In this document: one piece after another, positions 36,359-45,764 of the stretch
How the letters are laid out: every line of letters starts with the position of its first letter
Numbering within the stretch: position 1 is the stretch's first letter
NCBI GenBank assembly: GCA_017451685.1
Contig: JAFTNV010000017.1
Coordinates: 26,502 to 90,501, forward strand
Length of the DNA: 64,000 nt
Source of the DNA: Alistipes sp.
GTDB taxonomy: Bacteria > Bacteroidota > Bacteroidia > Bacteroidales > Rikenellaceae
Direction of reading: 5' to 3'
The notes under the pieces: generated by a model
Database searches by the model: none
What the model was told of the DNA's origin: nothing
Seen by the model: the letters and a program-made list of their open reading frames with translations, nothing else
Position numbers and translations under genes: made by a program

Positions 36359-37258
36359 ATGAAGAGAGCTAACAAGATAGTAACATGCGCTGTTGTAGCA
36401 CTTATCGCCATCATGGGCTTTAGCACACGTGCCTCGGCACAGCATACGCTGACGCTGACGGGAGGCACGGGCGTGGCGACAGCGCGCTTCTACCCCGAGG
36501 AGATAACCAAATGGATGTGGGGCTCGGAGACATTCGGCCTCTCGTGGCGCTACTATAGCGAGAAGCCCCGCTTTGTCGGTGCCGTAGGTATTGACCTCGA
36601 GTATATGGAGCGAGGCTTCAACTTCGGCTATGCCTACTCGTCGGACTTCGTCGAGCAGGCCGATGGCGAGATGAAGGAGGTGCGCACGTACTACTACTAC
36701 AACCGTAAGATTAACACGCTGATGCTACCCCTCGTGTGGCAGCCGCACTTCTACCTCGCACGCAACCGCCTGAGGATATTTATCGAGGCTGCCGTGGTGC
36801 TCTCGTACAACATATCGTCGCACTACGAGTATCTGGACGACCGCTACCCTGCAGGTAAGTACGAGTGGAAGGTGCCGCGCGACAACCGCTTTGGCTACGG
36901 CCTCTCGGGAGGCTTGGGCTTCGCTGTGTTGATACACCAGGTGGAGATTGGCCTCAAGGCCAAGTACAACTTCGGCTACTCCGACATCATGAAGAACCGT
37001 AACAAGTACTACTCGAACTCTACCGACGGCCGCGAGAACCCCTTCTACTACACGCCGCTACGCTCACCGTTAGATAACATCAACGTGATGTTCACCGTGG
37101 GCTGGCGCTTCAACAAGCGAGGCTTCGACGAGTGGTTTGTTGTGCGCAAGAAGAGGGAGAAGAAGCTCGACAGCTTCAACTTCTCGGCACAGACAGGTGC
37201 CAACACCGGCAGTGGCGGACGCCAGGCAGGTGGCAACCCCAACCAGGGACGACGTTAG
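36359..37258 (+). CDS. Outer-membrane beta-barrel protein (PorT-like family)
   Basis: 299 residues with a signal peptide (cut near residue 27, ASAQ). Alternating hydrophobic strands with many Tyr and Phe (FVGAVGIDLEYMERGFNFGYAY, INTLMLPLVWQPHFYL, YGLSGGLGFAVLI, INVMFTVGWRF) predict a small beta-barrel of the OMP_b-brl_2/PorT type. PorT itself belongs to type IX secretion; most members of the family are of unknown role. The tail is Gly/Asn/Gln-rich. It is translated 2 bases after the SbsA-like gene. Confidence 0.72.
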   Translation: MKRANKIVTCAVVALIAIMGFSTRASAQHTLTLTGGTGVATARFYPEEITKWMWGSETFGLSWRYYSEKPRFVGAVGIDLEYMERGFNFGYAYSSDFVEQADGEMKEVRTYYYYNRKINTLMLPLVWQPHFYLARNRLRIFIEAAVVLSYNISSHYEYLDDRYPAGKYEWKVPRDNRFGYGLSGGLGFAVLIHQVEIGLKAKYNFGYSDIMKNRNKYYSNSTDGRENPFYYTPLRSPLDNINVMFTVGWRFNKRGFDEWFVVRKKREKKLDSFNFSAQTGANTGSGGRQAGGNPNQGRR

Positions 37259-37283
37259 TAAACAATAAAAACGATTATACACG

Positions 37284-37619
37284 ATGGATTCAACAAGACA
37301 GCAAAAGATAGCGCGACAGATTCAGCGCGACATTGCCGAGATTTTTCAGAAGGAGCTCGCCGACACGCTGCGCGGTAAGTTGGTGACGGTGACGACAGTG
37401 CGCGTGTCGCCCGACCTGGCGTATGCCAAGATATACATCAGCATCTTCCCCTTCGAGCAGAGCGAGGCGGTGCTCGAGGCGATAAAGGAGAAGAATTGGC
37501 TGGTACGCAAGCTCCTCGGCGCCCGCATACGCAACCAGCTTAAGATTGTCCCCGAGTTGGAGTTTTTTATCGACGACTCGTTGGAGTATATCGAGAACAT
37601 AGACAACCTTCTCAAGTAG
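37284..37619 (+). CDS. rbfA: 30S ribosome-binding factor A
   Basis: 111 residues, KH-like fold. Seen: RQQKIARQIQRDIAEIFQKEL at the start, the VTTVRVSPDLAYAKIYISIF strand block and the IVPELEFFIDDSLEY block typical of RbfA. It binds the 30S subunit and helps 16S rRNA 5'-end maturation. The order rbfA, LolC/E-type permease, DUF4296 and amidohydrolase is a compact operon. Confidence 0.93.
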   Translation: MDSTRQQKIARQIQRDIAEIFQKELADTLRGKLVTVTTVRVSPDLAYAKIYISIFPFEQSEAVLEAIKEKNWLVRKLLGARIRNQLKIVPELEFFIDDSLEYIENIDNLLK

Positions 37620-37632
37620 CAACCATAGCGCT

Positions 37633-38823
37633 ATGCTCTGGAGTACGTTTGCACGACGATATATGTTTTCACCGAAGTCGCACTCGGTGATAAACATCAT
37701 CGCCTTTGTGAGCCTCGTTGCCATTGCCGTGCCTACGGCCGCAATGATAATACTCCTGGGCATGTTCGCAGGTCTCAGCGGGACGATTGACGACCTCTCG
37801 GCAGCATCGGATGCCGACATAGAGATTGTCGCCATGCGTGGCGCCACTCTCACCGATGATAGCGCCCTGCGCCACGACATTGCCACGATTGACGGCGTGG
37901 AGCATGTTGCCGCATACGTCGAGCAGAGCGTCATCGCCACATCCGCGGGGCGGCGCATACCCATCACGCTTCGCGGTGTCGACAGCGCCTACTTCGACGT
38001 GATGCCCATAGAGCCGTATCTGCAATATGGACGCACGGAGTCGATACGTCGCGGCGACATAATCCTCGGAGCGGTGCTCTCGGGCTCGTTGGCGGCCTAC
38101 GGCATAGGCACGGAGATAGAACTCTATGCACTGAACCGCAGGCAGTTATCCACGCTACTGCCGACAAGTGGCATATCGCGCCTCACGACACGCCTCGGAG
38201 GTGTGGTAAATGCTAATGCCGAGATTAACACCGACTTGGCCATCACCGACCTCGGGCGCGTGCAGAGGCTGCTCAACTACGATGGTCGCATCACGGCATA
38301 CGTTGTGGATGTGAGCAGCGATGCCGACATAGATGTCGTGGAGCGCAACATCGAGCGGGTTGTAGGCATGGGGGCGGATGTCCTCACGCGCGAGGAACAG
38401 AACGCCTCGATGAACGCGATACTTAGGATGGAAAAATTTGCCATAGTGCTCATAGGCATGATGATAGCCCTTGTTGCAGCGTTTGCCATCGTCGGCTCGG
38501 TGGTTATGCTCATCACCGAGAAGCAGCGCGACATAGCCACGCTGCGCGCCATAGGCGCCAACCGCAGCCTCGTGCGTAACATCTTCGTGGGCGAGGGCAT
38601 GCTCCTCACCCTGTCGGGCGTAGGTCTCGGCACGCTCATAGGCATAGGCGTAGCCCTCGGGCAGCAACACTTCGGGTGGGTTAAGATTCCGGGCAACAGC
38701 ATGCTCGATAGTTACCCCGTGGAGCTCGTCGCAACAGATGTGCTCATGGTCATCGCCAGCGTAACGCTCATAGGCTGGGCGGTGTCGGCACTGACCGTAA
38801 GAGCGCGACTTAAACAGTCATAG
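37633..38823 (+). CDS. ABC transporter permease, LolC/LolE (FtsX) type
   Basis: 396 residues. One N-terminal membrane helix (SVINIIAFVSLVAIAVPTAAMIILLGMF), a large periplasmic MacB-type domain (residues 50-260), then three C-terminal helices with ITEKQRDIATLRAIGANRSLVRNIFVGEG, the coupling motif of FtsX-like permeases. This is the layout of LolC/E, which releases lipoproteins from the inner membrane. The ATPase partner is not next to it. Lipoproteins are numerous around it. Confidence 0.88.
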   Translation: MLWSTFARRYMFSPKSHSVINIIAFVSLVAIAVPTAAMIILLGMFAGLSGTIDDLSAASDADIEIVAMRGATLTDDSALRHDIATIDGVEHVAAYVEQSVIATSAGRRIPITLRGVDSAYFDVMPIEPYLQYGRTESIRRGDIILGAVLSGSLAAYGIGTEIELYALNRRQLSTLLPTSGISRLTTRLGGVVNANAEINTDLAITDLGRVQRLLNYDGRITAYVVDVSSDADIDVVERNIERVVGMGADVLTREEQNASMNAILRMEKFAIVLIGMMIALVAAFAIVGSVVMLITEKQRDIATLRAIGANRSLVRNIFVGEGMLLTLSGVGLGTLIGIGVALGQQHFGWVKIPGNSMLDSYPVELVATDVLMVIASVTLIGWAVSALTVRARLKQS

Positions 38824-38826
38824 GAT

Positions 38827-39741
38827 ATGAAGATACTCAGACATATACTTACCATCGTAGCGACCCTTGCTACGCTTGCAGGATGCTCGGGGCCGAGGGA
38901 GATTCCCGACAAAGACCTCATAAACATATTTCACGATGCCTACCTTGCCAATGCCTACATGACGGAGGAGAACATACGCGAGGATTCGTTGCAGCTATAC
39001 GAGCCTATATTCAAGCGCTACGGCTATACGATGGCCGACCTGCAATATACGCTCACCACGTTCAACGAGCGTAAGAGTGCCATGCTCAGCGACATCATGA
39101 GCGAGGTATACCATAGGCTTGATGAGGAGTCGCGCCGCGAGGATGCCAAGATGGTGGTACTCGACACCATCGAGAACCTTGCCAAGCGCACCTATACGCG
39201 CACGGTATATGCCGACTCGCTTATCAGCGTCAAGCGCCTGCGCGACACCACGAAGCTACGCATAACCATCGACGACATCGTACCGGGAGAGTATAGCGTG
39301 ACATTCGAGTATCTCATCGACTCGCTCGACGAGAACCGCAACTCGCGTGTCGAGGCCTACCTGTTGCGTAGCGACTCCATGCAGATGTCGCGCCACACGC
39401 TGATGATGAGCCGCCAACGCGAGGGTAAGTACTCGCGTAAGTTCACGGCTGACACCTCGCACCGCAAACTACATATCAACATGTACTACCACCCGAGGAA
39501 CGAGGAGTCTAAGTTGCCCGACGTCACGATACGCAACTTCAAGGTCGTGCGCGTGTTACCCACGGAGGTATCTGTCGATAGCCTATACTACAACCAGCTC
39601 AACATCAACATCTTTAACCATGCGTTGATGACAGGCTTCACGGCCGACACCATCCTCCTCGCGGAGCACGCGATAATCACCACCGATAGCATCACACACG
39701 ATGAACCGAAGGATAGCCTCGCACTACGCGCTAATCGATAG
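38827..39741 (+). CDS. DUF4296 lipoprotein
   Basis: 304 residues. Lipoprotein signal LATLAGC (Cys near 20), followed by the DUF4296 signature IPDKDLINIFHDAYLANAYM and FKRYGYTMADLQYTLTTFNERK. Helical N-terminal domain, then a beta-rich region. Function unknown; the domain is confined to Bacteroidetes as far as I know. Its 3' end overlaps the amidohydrolase start by 41 bases. Confidence 0.85.
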   Translation: MKILRHILTIVATLATLAGCSGPREIPDKDLINIFHDAYLANAYMTEENIREDSLQLYEPIFKRYGYTMADLQYTLTTFNERKSAMLSDIMSEVYHRLDEESRREDAKMVVLDTIENLAKRTYTRTVYADSLISVKRLRDTTKLRITIDDIVPGEYSVTFEYLIDSLDENRNSRVEAYLLRSDSMQMSRHTLMMSRQREGKYSRKFTADTSHRKLHINMYYHPRNEESKLPDVTIRNFKVVRVLPTEVSVDSLYYNQLNINIFNHALMTGFTADTILLAEHAIITTDSITHDEPKDSLALRANR

Positions 39742-40834
39742 CCATTTGGAGCGTAACATTGTCGTCACGGTGGATGACAGCGGACGCATCACCGCCATCG
39801 AGCGTGTGGATAACATCGACAGCTGCGCGGGTGTGGAGTTCTACGCTGGCATCCTTATCCCCGCGATGGTCAACGCCCACAGCCATCTGGAGCTTGCCTA
39901 CCTTCGTGGCGCCATAGCCGAGGGTAGTGGCTTTGCAGGCTTCGCCCGCGCCATAGGCCAGGTGCGTGGTGGCTACACCTCCGAGGAGCGTATTCGCGCT
40001 GCCGAGGTTGCCGATGCACGCATGTGGGAGGAGGGCATCGCCGCCGTGGCAGACATCGCCAACGACGACCTTATAATGAGCATCAAGGAGCGCTCGAAGA
40101 TAGAGTATCACACTATGTTCGAGCACTTTGGCATCAATAACAATGATGTAGAACGATTAGATATGCTCGCCGCGCAGTATCCCCATAGCTCGGTGACACC
40201 CCACTCGACATACTCCGTGAACGATGCCTCATATCGCAGGATAGCCACAACAGGCACGGCACCGCTATCCATCCACTTCTTAGAGTCGGACGACGAGCGT
40301 GCGCTATACCGCCACGAGGGGTCGCTATGGGCGTGGTACGAGCGCATGGGCTGGGAGTGTGACTTCCTCGACTACGGCACACCCGCAGCGCGCATCGTGG
40401 CATCTACGCCACGCGATAGGCGTGTGATGCTCGTTCACGCCACGCGCGTAAGCGAGGCAGACATTGTCGCCATCGAGGCCCACTTCGACATTAAGCCCAC
40501 GTGGGTCGTATGCCCCGAGTCGAATCGTTATATCTCGCGCCTCACACCGCCAATAGAGTTGTTACGTAACATGGGATGCAACATTGCCATAGGCACGGAC
40601 TCGTTGGCCTCGGCACGTAGCCTCTCGATGGTGGATAACATGCGGCGGTTGGGCGACATACCCCTTGCCGAGGTGCTAACCTACGCCACACGTGGTGGTG
40701 CTCGTGCCCTCGGCATCGACGACCGCCTCGGCACGATAGAGGTGGGTAAGTGCCCGGGGCTCGCGATACTTCGTGATGCCGACCTACAGTCGCTACGCCT
40801 AACGCCCGAAACCGAGACCTATCGTATTATATAA
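39701..40834 (+). CDS. Amidohydrolase-superfamily deaminase/hydrolase
   Basis: 377 residues, TIM-barrel amidohydrolase. Metal-binding NAHSHLEL (HxH) at about residue 61, then TPHSTYS, HFLESDDE and GTDSLASARSLSM (Asp), the order of the cytosine-deaminase-like branch that includes aminofutalosine and S-adenosylhomocysteine deaminases. The substrate is not determinable here. The ATG lies within the DUF4296 gene, which suggests coupling. A terminator follows directly. Confidence 0.82.
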   Translation: MNRRIASHYALIDSHLERNIVVTVDDSGRITAIERVDNIDSCAGVEFYAGILIPAMVNAHSHLELAYLRGAIAEGSGFAGFARAIGQVRGGYTSEERIRAAEVADARMWEEGIAAVADIANDDLIMSIKERSKIEYHTMFEHFGINNNDVERLDMLAAQYPHSSVTPHSTYSVNDASYRRIATTGTAPLSIHFLESDDERALYRHEGSLWAWYERMGWECDFLDYGTPAARIVASTPRDRRVMLVHATRVSEADIVAIEAHFDIKPTWVVCPESNRYISRLTPPIELLRNMGCNIAIGTDSLASARSLSMVDNMRRLGDIPLAEVLTYATRGGARALGIDDRLGTIEVGKCPGLAILRDADLQSLRLTPETETYRII

Positions 40835-40837
40835 CAA

Positions 40838-40870
40838 AAAGGGACAGCGTCGCGGCTGTCCCTTTATATA
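40838..40870. terminator. Bidirectional terminator between converging genes
   Basis: aaagggacagc (40838-40848) pairs with 40855-40865 over a 6-base loop, with an A-run before and T/A-rich bases after, so it can act in both directions. Confidence 0.85.
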
Positions 40871-40885
40871 ATATATGTATGCAAG

Positions 40886-42307
40886 TTATTCAACAAGCGT
40901 ATATCCACCCACGTAGTAGATCGCCACGCCACCCTGCGTAGTATATAGGTTGGCATTGAGCGTGAGGGTGGCATTCTCCGCATCGTAGGTTATAAATTGG
41001 CAGTTCATGCCCTTAGCATCGCCCTCGCCCTTAACGTAGGTTGTGCCACCGATGGTGAAGGTCATGCCCGCACCGGCAACAAAGTTACCCGATGTTAGCG
41101 TAGACCACCTCTCCGCGGGGTAGGTGACAACGACCTCGGCATCGTCCATGCCCTCAACCGTCGTTACACCAGCCTTGCTCGACACATATACCTTGAAGGT
41201 CTCGGCGTCGCGGTTATCCAGCAACACCGAGGCAGGGGTAAAGAGCAGCTCGCGGCCATTATCCACAACATCTATGCACTCGTTCACCGAGCGATACTTG
41301 CCATCGAATGTTGCCGAGGCCTCAACTTCGGTCGCAGTAAACGCCACGGTAACAACGCCATCCTCGACCTTAAACGAGCCTGTAAGGCCCTCGCGGTTAT
41401 CATTGTCGGCACTATAATCAAGCCCCTTAATGGGGTCGCAGAGCTGTAAGATGAAACCCTCGGTTGTCGTTGCAAGATCCATCTCGAAGGAGTCGTCGGC
41501 ACTCTTACCCGTTGCGGTGAAGCGCAGGAAGATAGAGTCCTCGTAGACGACATAGGTCTTAACCACATCGACACAGAGCGTATAGATGACACCCTCGGCC
41601 GTCTCCTCGACATATGCCGACTCTAAGGGGTTATCCACACTCTTGCCGTTCCACGTATATGAGAGAGTACTCTCCGTCTCGGGATAGACATCGCCAATCT
41701 CAGCCTCGATATATGGCACCGTGGCAACAATCGTGAGGGCCACACCCTCCGCCGTGGTATACTCCGCCTTGAGCGTCATGTCGTAGCTCACCTCATCGAG
41801 TGCGATAGTAACGCTACCCGCCGTAATCATCGCGTGGTCGAAGGGGTAATCCTCGATGTCGAGGCTACCGATATTGGCAACGAAGGAGTATATCAAGTCG
41901 TCCTCGGCGATAGCCATAACATCCACAACGCCCTCGTTGTTCTCTATCGCCTCCGTGAGCACCTCCTCGCTAAGCGATAGGAAGGCCTGCTCCTCGGCCT
42001 CGACAAACTCCATATAGTGATCTAAGCCCTCGGCCGTGGATAGCGACACGTAGTATTGAGCGCCAAAGGTATCGAAGTCGAAGATATGGTAGCACGTAGA
42101 CTTAAGCTCCACGACCTCGTCGCCATACTGCATGTAGTTAGTCGGCAACTTAGGCTCCTCGGGGGTATCGGGCGCATCAGGCTCCTCGGGGGTATCGGGC
42201 TGTTCCTGCTGCGGAGGGGTCTGCGTATCGTCCGTCTCGCACGCCACAAACGTAAGCACCGCGAGGCTCAAAATAGCACAAAAAAGAGTTTTAGATAGAT
42301 ATTTCAT
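40886..42307 (-). CDS. Large lipoprotein with Pro/Glu linker, function unknown
   Basis: 473 residues. Lipoprotein signal (LTFVAC, Cys near 23), then an acidic low-complexity linker with repeated PDTPEEP, then a long beta-rich region rich in Asp, Glu and Thr that alternates strand-like segments. Looks like an exposed cell-surface lipoprotein. I recognise no domain with confidence. Monocistronic, with a -7-like box in the palindrome at 42415-42451. Confidence 0.6.
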   Translation of the reverse strand: MKYLSKTLFCAILSLAVLTFVACETDDTQTPPQQEQPDTPEEPDAPDTPEEPKLPTNYMQYGDEVVELKSTCYHIFDFDTFGAQYYVSLSTAEGLDHYMEFVEAEEQAFLSLSEEVLTEAIENNEGVVDVMAIAEDDLIYSFVANIGSLDIEDYPFDHAMITAGSVTIALDEVSYDMTLKAEYTTAEGVALTIVATVPYIEAEIGDVYPETESTLSYTWNGKSVDNPLESAYVEETAEGVIYTLCVDVVKTYVVYEDSIFLRFTATGKSADDSFEMDLATTTEGFILQLCDPIKGLDYSADNDNREGLTGSFKVEDGVVTVAFTATEVEASATFDGKYRSVNECIDVVDNGRELLFTPASVLLDNRDAETFKVYVSSKAGVTTVEGMDDAEVVVTYPAERWSTLTSGNFVAGAGMTFTIGGTTYVKGEGDAKGMNCQFITYDAENATLTLNANLYTTQGGVAIYYVGGYTLVE

Positions 42308-42414
42308 AACTTTATATGTTTATTCACAAAACAAAGGTAATAAAAAGAGGGGGCATTACATCACTTAAGGCGTACAATTTTGCAGTAGCATTAATGTAAA
42401 AGATGCATCATTAT

Positions 42415-42451
42415 GATGCCAAAGATACAAAATTTTCGTATCTTTGACATC
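42415..42451. promoter_or_regulatory. Palindrome carrying two divergent TATCTTTG boxes
   Basis: gatgccaaagatac (42415-42428) is mirrored by gtatctttgacatc (42438-42451). The plus-strand box is 42439-42446 and the minus-strand box is the complement of 42420-42427. No matching -33 box at 19-21 bp was found on either side, so it may be a dual promoter needing an activator, or an operator. Confidence 0.45.
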
Positions 42452-42517
42452 GCAACGATGTATTTATTTACAGCAGTGTACTACGTCAACGGATATTAAC
42501 ACAAAAAACTACAATAG

Positions 42518-43207
42518 ATGAAACGTACAGACCTCTACTTCGCCATTGTGATGCTGGCGATATTTCTCCCCTTCTTCCTATCGGCCGACCTCTACGCTTG
42601 GTACAAGACATTCAATGCCGAGCATGCGATGATTATGGCATTTCTGAAGTTCGGCATCCTCGCAACACTCGGCGAGATGCTCGGATGCAGAATATCTACG
42701 GGCAACTACACCACACCCACGTTTGGCGTGCTCCCGCGCATGGTCGTATGGGGCATCCTCGGTATGGCCATCGCAATGGCGATGATGGTCTTTAAGAGCG
42801 GCATCCCCGCGTTTATCACCGCAATGGGAGGCGCAGAGCTCGTTGCCGACTTCTACGTAGAGGGGCTCTCGTGGGGTAAGTTCGTCGTTGCACTCTCCAT
42901 ATCGGTGATGATGAACACCTTCTTCGCGCCCGTGTTTATGACCTTCCATAAGATCACGGATGCACATATCGCCGAGAATGGTGGCTCGCTAAAGGCACTC
43001 GTCAGACCCATAGATATGCGCCGACAGATGGTGTCGCTAAACTGGGATAGGCAGTGGAGCTTCATCTTCAAGAAGACCATACCACTCTTCTGGTACCCCG
43101 CGCACACCATCACGTTTATGCTCCCGGGCGAGTTCCAGGTGCTCTTCGCAGCACTCCTCGGCGTTGCCCTCGGCGTAATCCTCGCCATCGGTGCACGTAA
43201 GAAATAG
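42518..43207 (+). CDS. Polytopic membrane protein, function unknown
   Basis: 229 residues with about five or six membrane helices. The C-terminal part (FKKTIPLFWYPAHTITFMLP, then a helix) faintly recalls the Mpv17/PMP22 pattern but I would not assign that family. It has an isolated position and a Lys-rich end. Confidence 0.6.
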   Translation: MKRTDLYFAIVMLAIFLPFFLSADLYAWYKTFNAEHAMIMAFLKFGILATLGEMLGCRISTGNYTTPTFGVLPRMVVWGILGMAIAMAMMVFKSGIPAFITAMGGAELVADFYVEGLSWGKFVVALSISVMMNTFFAPVFMTFHKITDAHIAENGGSLKALVRPIDMRRQMVSLNWDRQWSFIFKKTIPLFWYPAHTITFMLPGEFQVLFAALLGVALGVILAIGARKK

Positions 43208-43270
43208 GCTGATAACGAGCGCGTATAGTTTCGCCTTATGCACCTATAAGAAATCATTAAGGAAAAACTA

Positions 43271-43300
43271 TTGCAGAGAAGAAAAAAGCCCTTATATTTG
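43271..43300 (+). promoter_or_regulatory. Bacteroidetes-type promoter for reverse rubrerythrin
   Basis: TTG at 43271-43273, exactly 19 bp, TATATTTG at 43293-43300. The leader to the ATG at 43368 is about 60 bases and AT-rich, as in highly expressed Bacteroidetes genes. Confidence 0.8.
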
Positions 43301-43367
43301 CACCAGAAACAGAAAACAAAACCAATAAAAGTAAAGACAAATATTAACCTAAAAAACTATTAAGATT

Positions 43368-43922
43368 ATGGCAAAGAAGTTCATTTGTTCAGTATGCGGA
43401 TATATTCACGAGGGTAACGAGGCGCCCGAGAAGTGCCCTCTTTGCAAGGTAGGCAAGGAGAAGTTCAACGAGATGCAGGAGGAGAATGCAGCGTTGGAGT
43501 TCGTTACCGAGCACAAGATTGGTGACGGCAAGGTTGACAATGCCGAGATTCTCGAGGGCCTCAACAACCACTTCATGGGCGAGTGCACCGAGGTAGGTAT
43601 GTACTTGGCTATGAGCCGCCAGGCTGACCGCGAGGGCTACCCCGAGATTGCGGAGGCATTCAAGCGCTACGCCTTCGAGGAGGCTGAGCACGCATCTAAG
43701 TTTGCGGAGTTGTTGGGCGACTGCGTATGGGATACTAAGACCAACCTCGAGAAGCGTATGAACGCCGAGAGTGGTGCTTGCGCTGACAAGATGCGTATTG
43801 CAGCACTTGCTAAGCAGAACAACTACGACGCTATCCACGACACCGTGCACGAGATGGCCAAGGATGAGGCTCGCCACGGCAAGGGCTTCGAGGGTCTCTA
43901 CAACCGCTACTTCAAGAAATAA
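43368..43922 (+). CDS. Reverse rubrerythrin (peroxide reductase)
   Basis: 184 residues. The N-terminus is a rubredoxin-like iron site (FICSVCGY, then CPLCK), and the ferritin-like diiron domain follows it ([41 protein letters not shown], then [15 protein letters not shown]). In classical rubrerythrin the order is the other way round. Reverse rubrerythrins reduce hydrogen peroxide with electrons from NADH-linked donors in anaerobes. Strong promoter, and codon choice is unlike its neighbours (more AAG, GCT), which fits high expression. Confidence 0.92.
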   Translation: MAKKFICSVCGYIHEGNEAPEKCPLCKVGKEKFNEMQEENAALEFVTEHKIGDGKVDNAEILEGLNNHFMGECTEVGMYLAMSRQADREGYPEIAEAFKRYAFEEAEHASKFAELLGDCVWDTKTNLEKRMNAESGACADKMRIAALAKQNNYDAIHDTVHEMAKDEARHGKGFEGLYNRYFKK

Positions 43923-44012
43923 GCATTAGTACTACAATCGCGAGGGGGTCGGCCATTACGGTCGGCCCTTCGTCATTTTACAATACTCCGCGCGACCAAA
44001 ACTCCGCCCATA

Positions 44013-44043
44013 TTTGAATTATTGGAAAAAATCACTATATTTG
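44013..44043 (+). promoter_or_regulatory. Bacteroidetes-type promoter for the 75-residue membrane protein
   Basis: TTTG at 44013-44016, 19 bp, TATATTTG at 44036-44043. The ATG at 44073 is 29 bases further on. Confidence 0.8.
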
Positions 44044-44072
44044 TAAAACAATACACGAATATATATCTTGTT

Positions 44073-44300
44073 ATGGAACAAAACAATTCGCAACTTTCGC
44101 CTAAGGCATCAGGCATAATCGCTGCCCTATGCTGCTTTATCGTACTCTCGCTCATATACTTCCTCGCCATCGGCAGAAGCCTTGTGGCCGACAATAACAA
44201 CGAGAAGCAATTCTCGGGCGAGACGATAGACTATATGACCGACGACGACTATGACGAGATGGCCAAGGAGGGCAACGCCAGCGAGGTGGAGGTATATTAA
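44073..44300 (+). CDS. Small single-span membrane protein
   Basis: 75 residues from the ATG at 44073; a TTG at 44022 lies inside the promoter and is rejected. One membrane helix (residues 13-33, IIAALCCFIVLSLIYFLAIG), then an acidic tail with DDDYDE. No family recognised. Probably co-transcribed with the following membrane protein, 27 bases away. Confidence 0.65.
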   Translation: MEQNNSQLSPKASGIIAALCCFIVLSLIYFLAIGRSLVADNNNEKQFSGETIDYMTDDDYDEMAKEGNASEVEVY

Positions 44301-44327
44301 CAAGCATATAAATTAAAACGCACGACT

Positions 44328-44972
44328 ATGGCTCAGATTATATTATCAATCGTGGCGGTCATCGCCATACTCTTCTTCATCAAGAAATACTCGGCAATAG
44401 ATGCCAAGTTGTTTGACAATGGCGTAGATGAGTTTAAGCCCCTGGGCAAGATTACGGTATACGTGTCGGTATGCCTTGGTGCCCTCATAGGCTTTATCGT
44501 CGCCATATACAGCATGTTTGGCGATGGCAACCCCTTTAAGTTGGGATTTTCATCGTGGGGCATCGTGTGCAACATCGTACCGTATCTGCTTTTCGCATGT
44601 ATCGCTGTCGGCTTCTACCTGGCCTTTGCCAACGAGACAACACGTGGTCGCCGCATTGCACGCGCCCTCTTTATGATGTTTGCCTGCATCATAGGCTTCG
44701 CCGGTGGCGTTGCGGGCAGCATCCTCGTTCTCGTCGCCCTCTTCTTGTGGCTGATACTCAAGGTTGTCTTCGCGATGCTCACTGATGGAGCATCATCTGC
44801 CGCAGCCGCAGCACCTGAGCCCCTGCCCCAGGCTGAAGAGTACGATGCAAAAACGACCGACGAGCACGGCTTCGAGCGTAAGCTCAAGAGCACGGGCTTC
44901 GGTGGCTACGTCGACGATAGGGGCGACCGCTGGAAGGATGCCGGCAACGACACGGTTGTGCGCGACGAATAG
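44328..44972 (+). CDS. Membrane protein with charged C-terminal tail, unknown
   Basis: 214 residues. Helices at about residues 2-18, 42-64, 74-100 and 108-148, followed by an Ala-rich linker and a charged soluble tail (DEHGFERKLKSTGFGGYVDDRGDRWK). The tail looks cytosolic and conserved in design. No name assigned. Second gene of a two-gene unit with the 75-residue protein. Confidence 0.6.
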   Translation: MAQIILSIVAVIAILFFIKKYSAIDAKLFDNGVDEFKPLGKITVYVSVCLGALIGFIVAIYSMFGDGNPFKLGFSSWGIVCNIVPYLLFACIAVGFYLAFANETTRGRRIARALFMMFACIIGFAGGVAGSILVLVALFLWLILKVVFAMLTDGASSAAAAAPEPLPQAEEYDAKTTDEHGFERKLKSTGFGGYVDDRGDRWKDAGNDTVVRDE

Positions 44973-45022
44973 TTGCAATAGTCCAAAAACGCATCGCTAT
45001 ACGCTCAAACGCCCGACACCTC

Positions 45023-45052
45023 TTGCATCCCTGCACGTAATGTCTACCTTTG
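45023..45052 (+). promoter_or_regulatory. Bacteroidetes-type promoter for the AraC regulator
   Basis: TTG at 45023-45025, 19 bp, TACCTTTG at 45045-45052. Confidence 0.75.
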
Positions 45053-45079
45053 TTGTGTAAAACAACTAAAGGATAGGGA

Positions 45080-45697
45080 ATGATGAACAACGAACCTATA
45101 GCAAGTGCCACGCTCGAGTTTATATCGGCAGATGGCGACAGAGAGGTAGACAGGATAACGAGTGGCTACGACCTTATATGTATGGTCAATGGCAGCTGCC
45201 GCTACGAGGATAGCCGCGGCATGCACGAAGCGACGAAAAACAGCATACACATACTCACGCCCGGCTGTCGCGTGAGGGAGTACCGCGTAGGCAGCAGTGG
45301 CCTCTTCGAGCAGGTGCTCATATCTATCGAGGGCGATGCCCTCTTCGGGCGCGTGGACTGCCACGACCGCGAGGAGGAGCGCTTCGAGGAGGCAATACTC
45401 CGCGGCATAGCCGAGAACACCTCCATCGAGGAGCTCGCAGCAATATGCTGCCACTCGGTGTCAACCTTCAAGCGCCGCTTCCGCGAGCGCTACGGCACAT
45501 CACCCCACCGCTGGCTCCTCGCCTGCCGCCTCGACATCGCCCGTCGCATCCTCAGCGAGACACGCCTACCTACAAACATCATCGCCACCCTCGCCGGCTT
45601 TATCAACGTGTCGCACTTCATCGCCACATACCGCCGCCGCTTTGGCTACACACCCACACACACTATGCGCCAGCGACATAGCCTACATAACGGCTAA
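45080..45697 (+). CDS. AraC-family transcription regulator
   Basis: 205 residues. C-terminal double HTH domain (about residues 115-200): SIEELAAICCHSVSTFKRRFRERYGTSPHRW and the second helix pair with the AraC signature GFINVSHFIATYRRRFGYTP. The N-terminal 100 residues are a short beta-rich region. It resembles the regulator at 60179-60760 closely in the HTH (IEELA.CC.SVSTFKRRFR.RY). It lies between membrane genes and glutathione peroxidase, and it may control the latter. Confidence 0.9.
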   Translation: MMNNEPIASATLEFISADGDREVDRITSGYDLICMVNGSCRYEDSRGMHEATKNSIHILTPGCRVREYRVGSSGLFEQVLISIEGDALFGRVDCHDREEERFEEAILRGIAENTSIEELAAICCHSVSTFKRRFRERYGTSPHRWLLACRLDIARRILSETRLPTNIIATLAGFINVSHFIATYRRRFGYTPTHTMRQRHSLHNG

Positions 45698-45764
45698 ACC
45701 TCGCCCTATACATTTTGCCTATAGATGTATAAAAAAGTATTATAGGGAAAGTTGATTATAATCA

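Noticed and set aside
43930-43980. Terminator after reverse rubrerythrin
   Set aside because: The repeated gtcggcc words are direct rather than properly inverted, so no convincing stem could be built, though the place is right.
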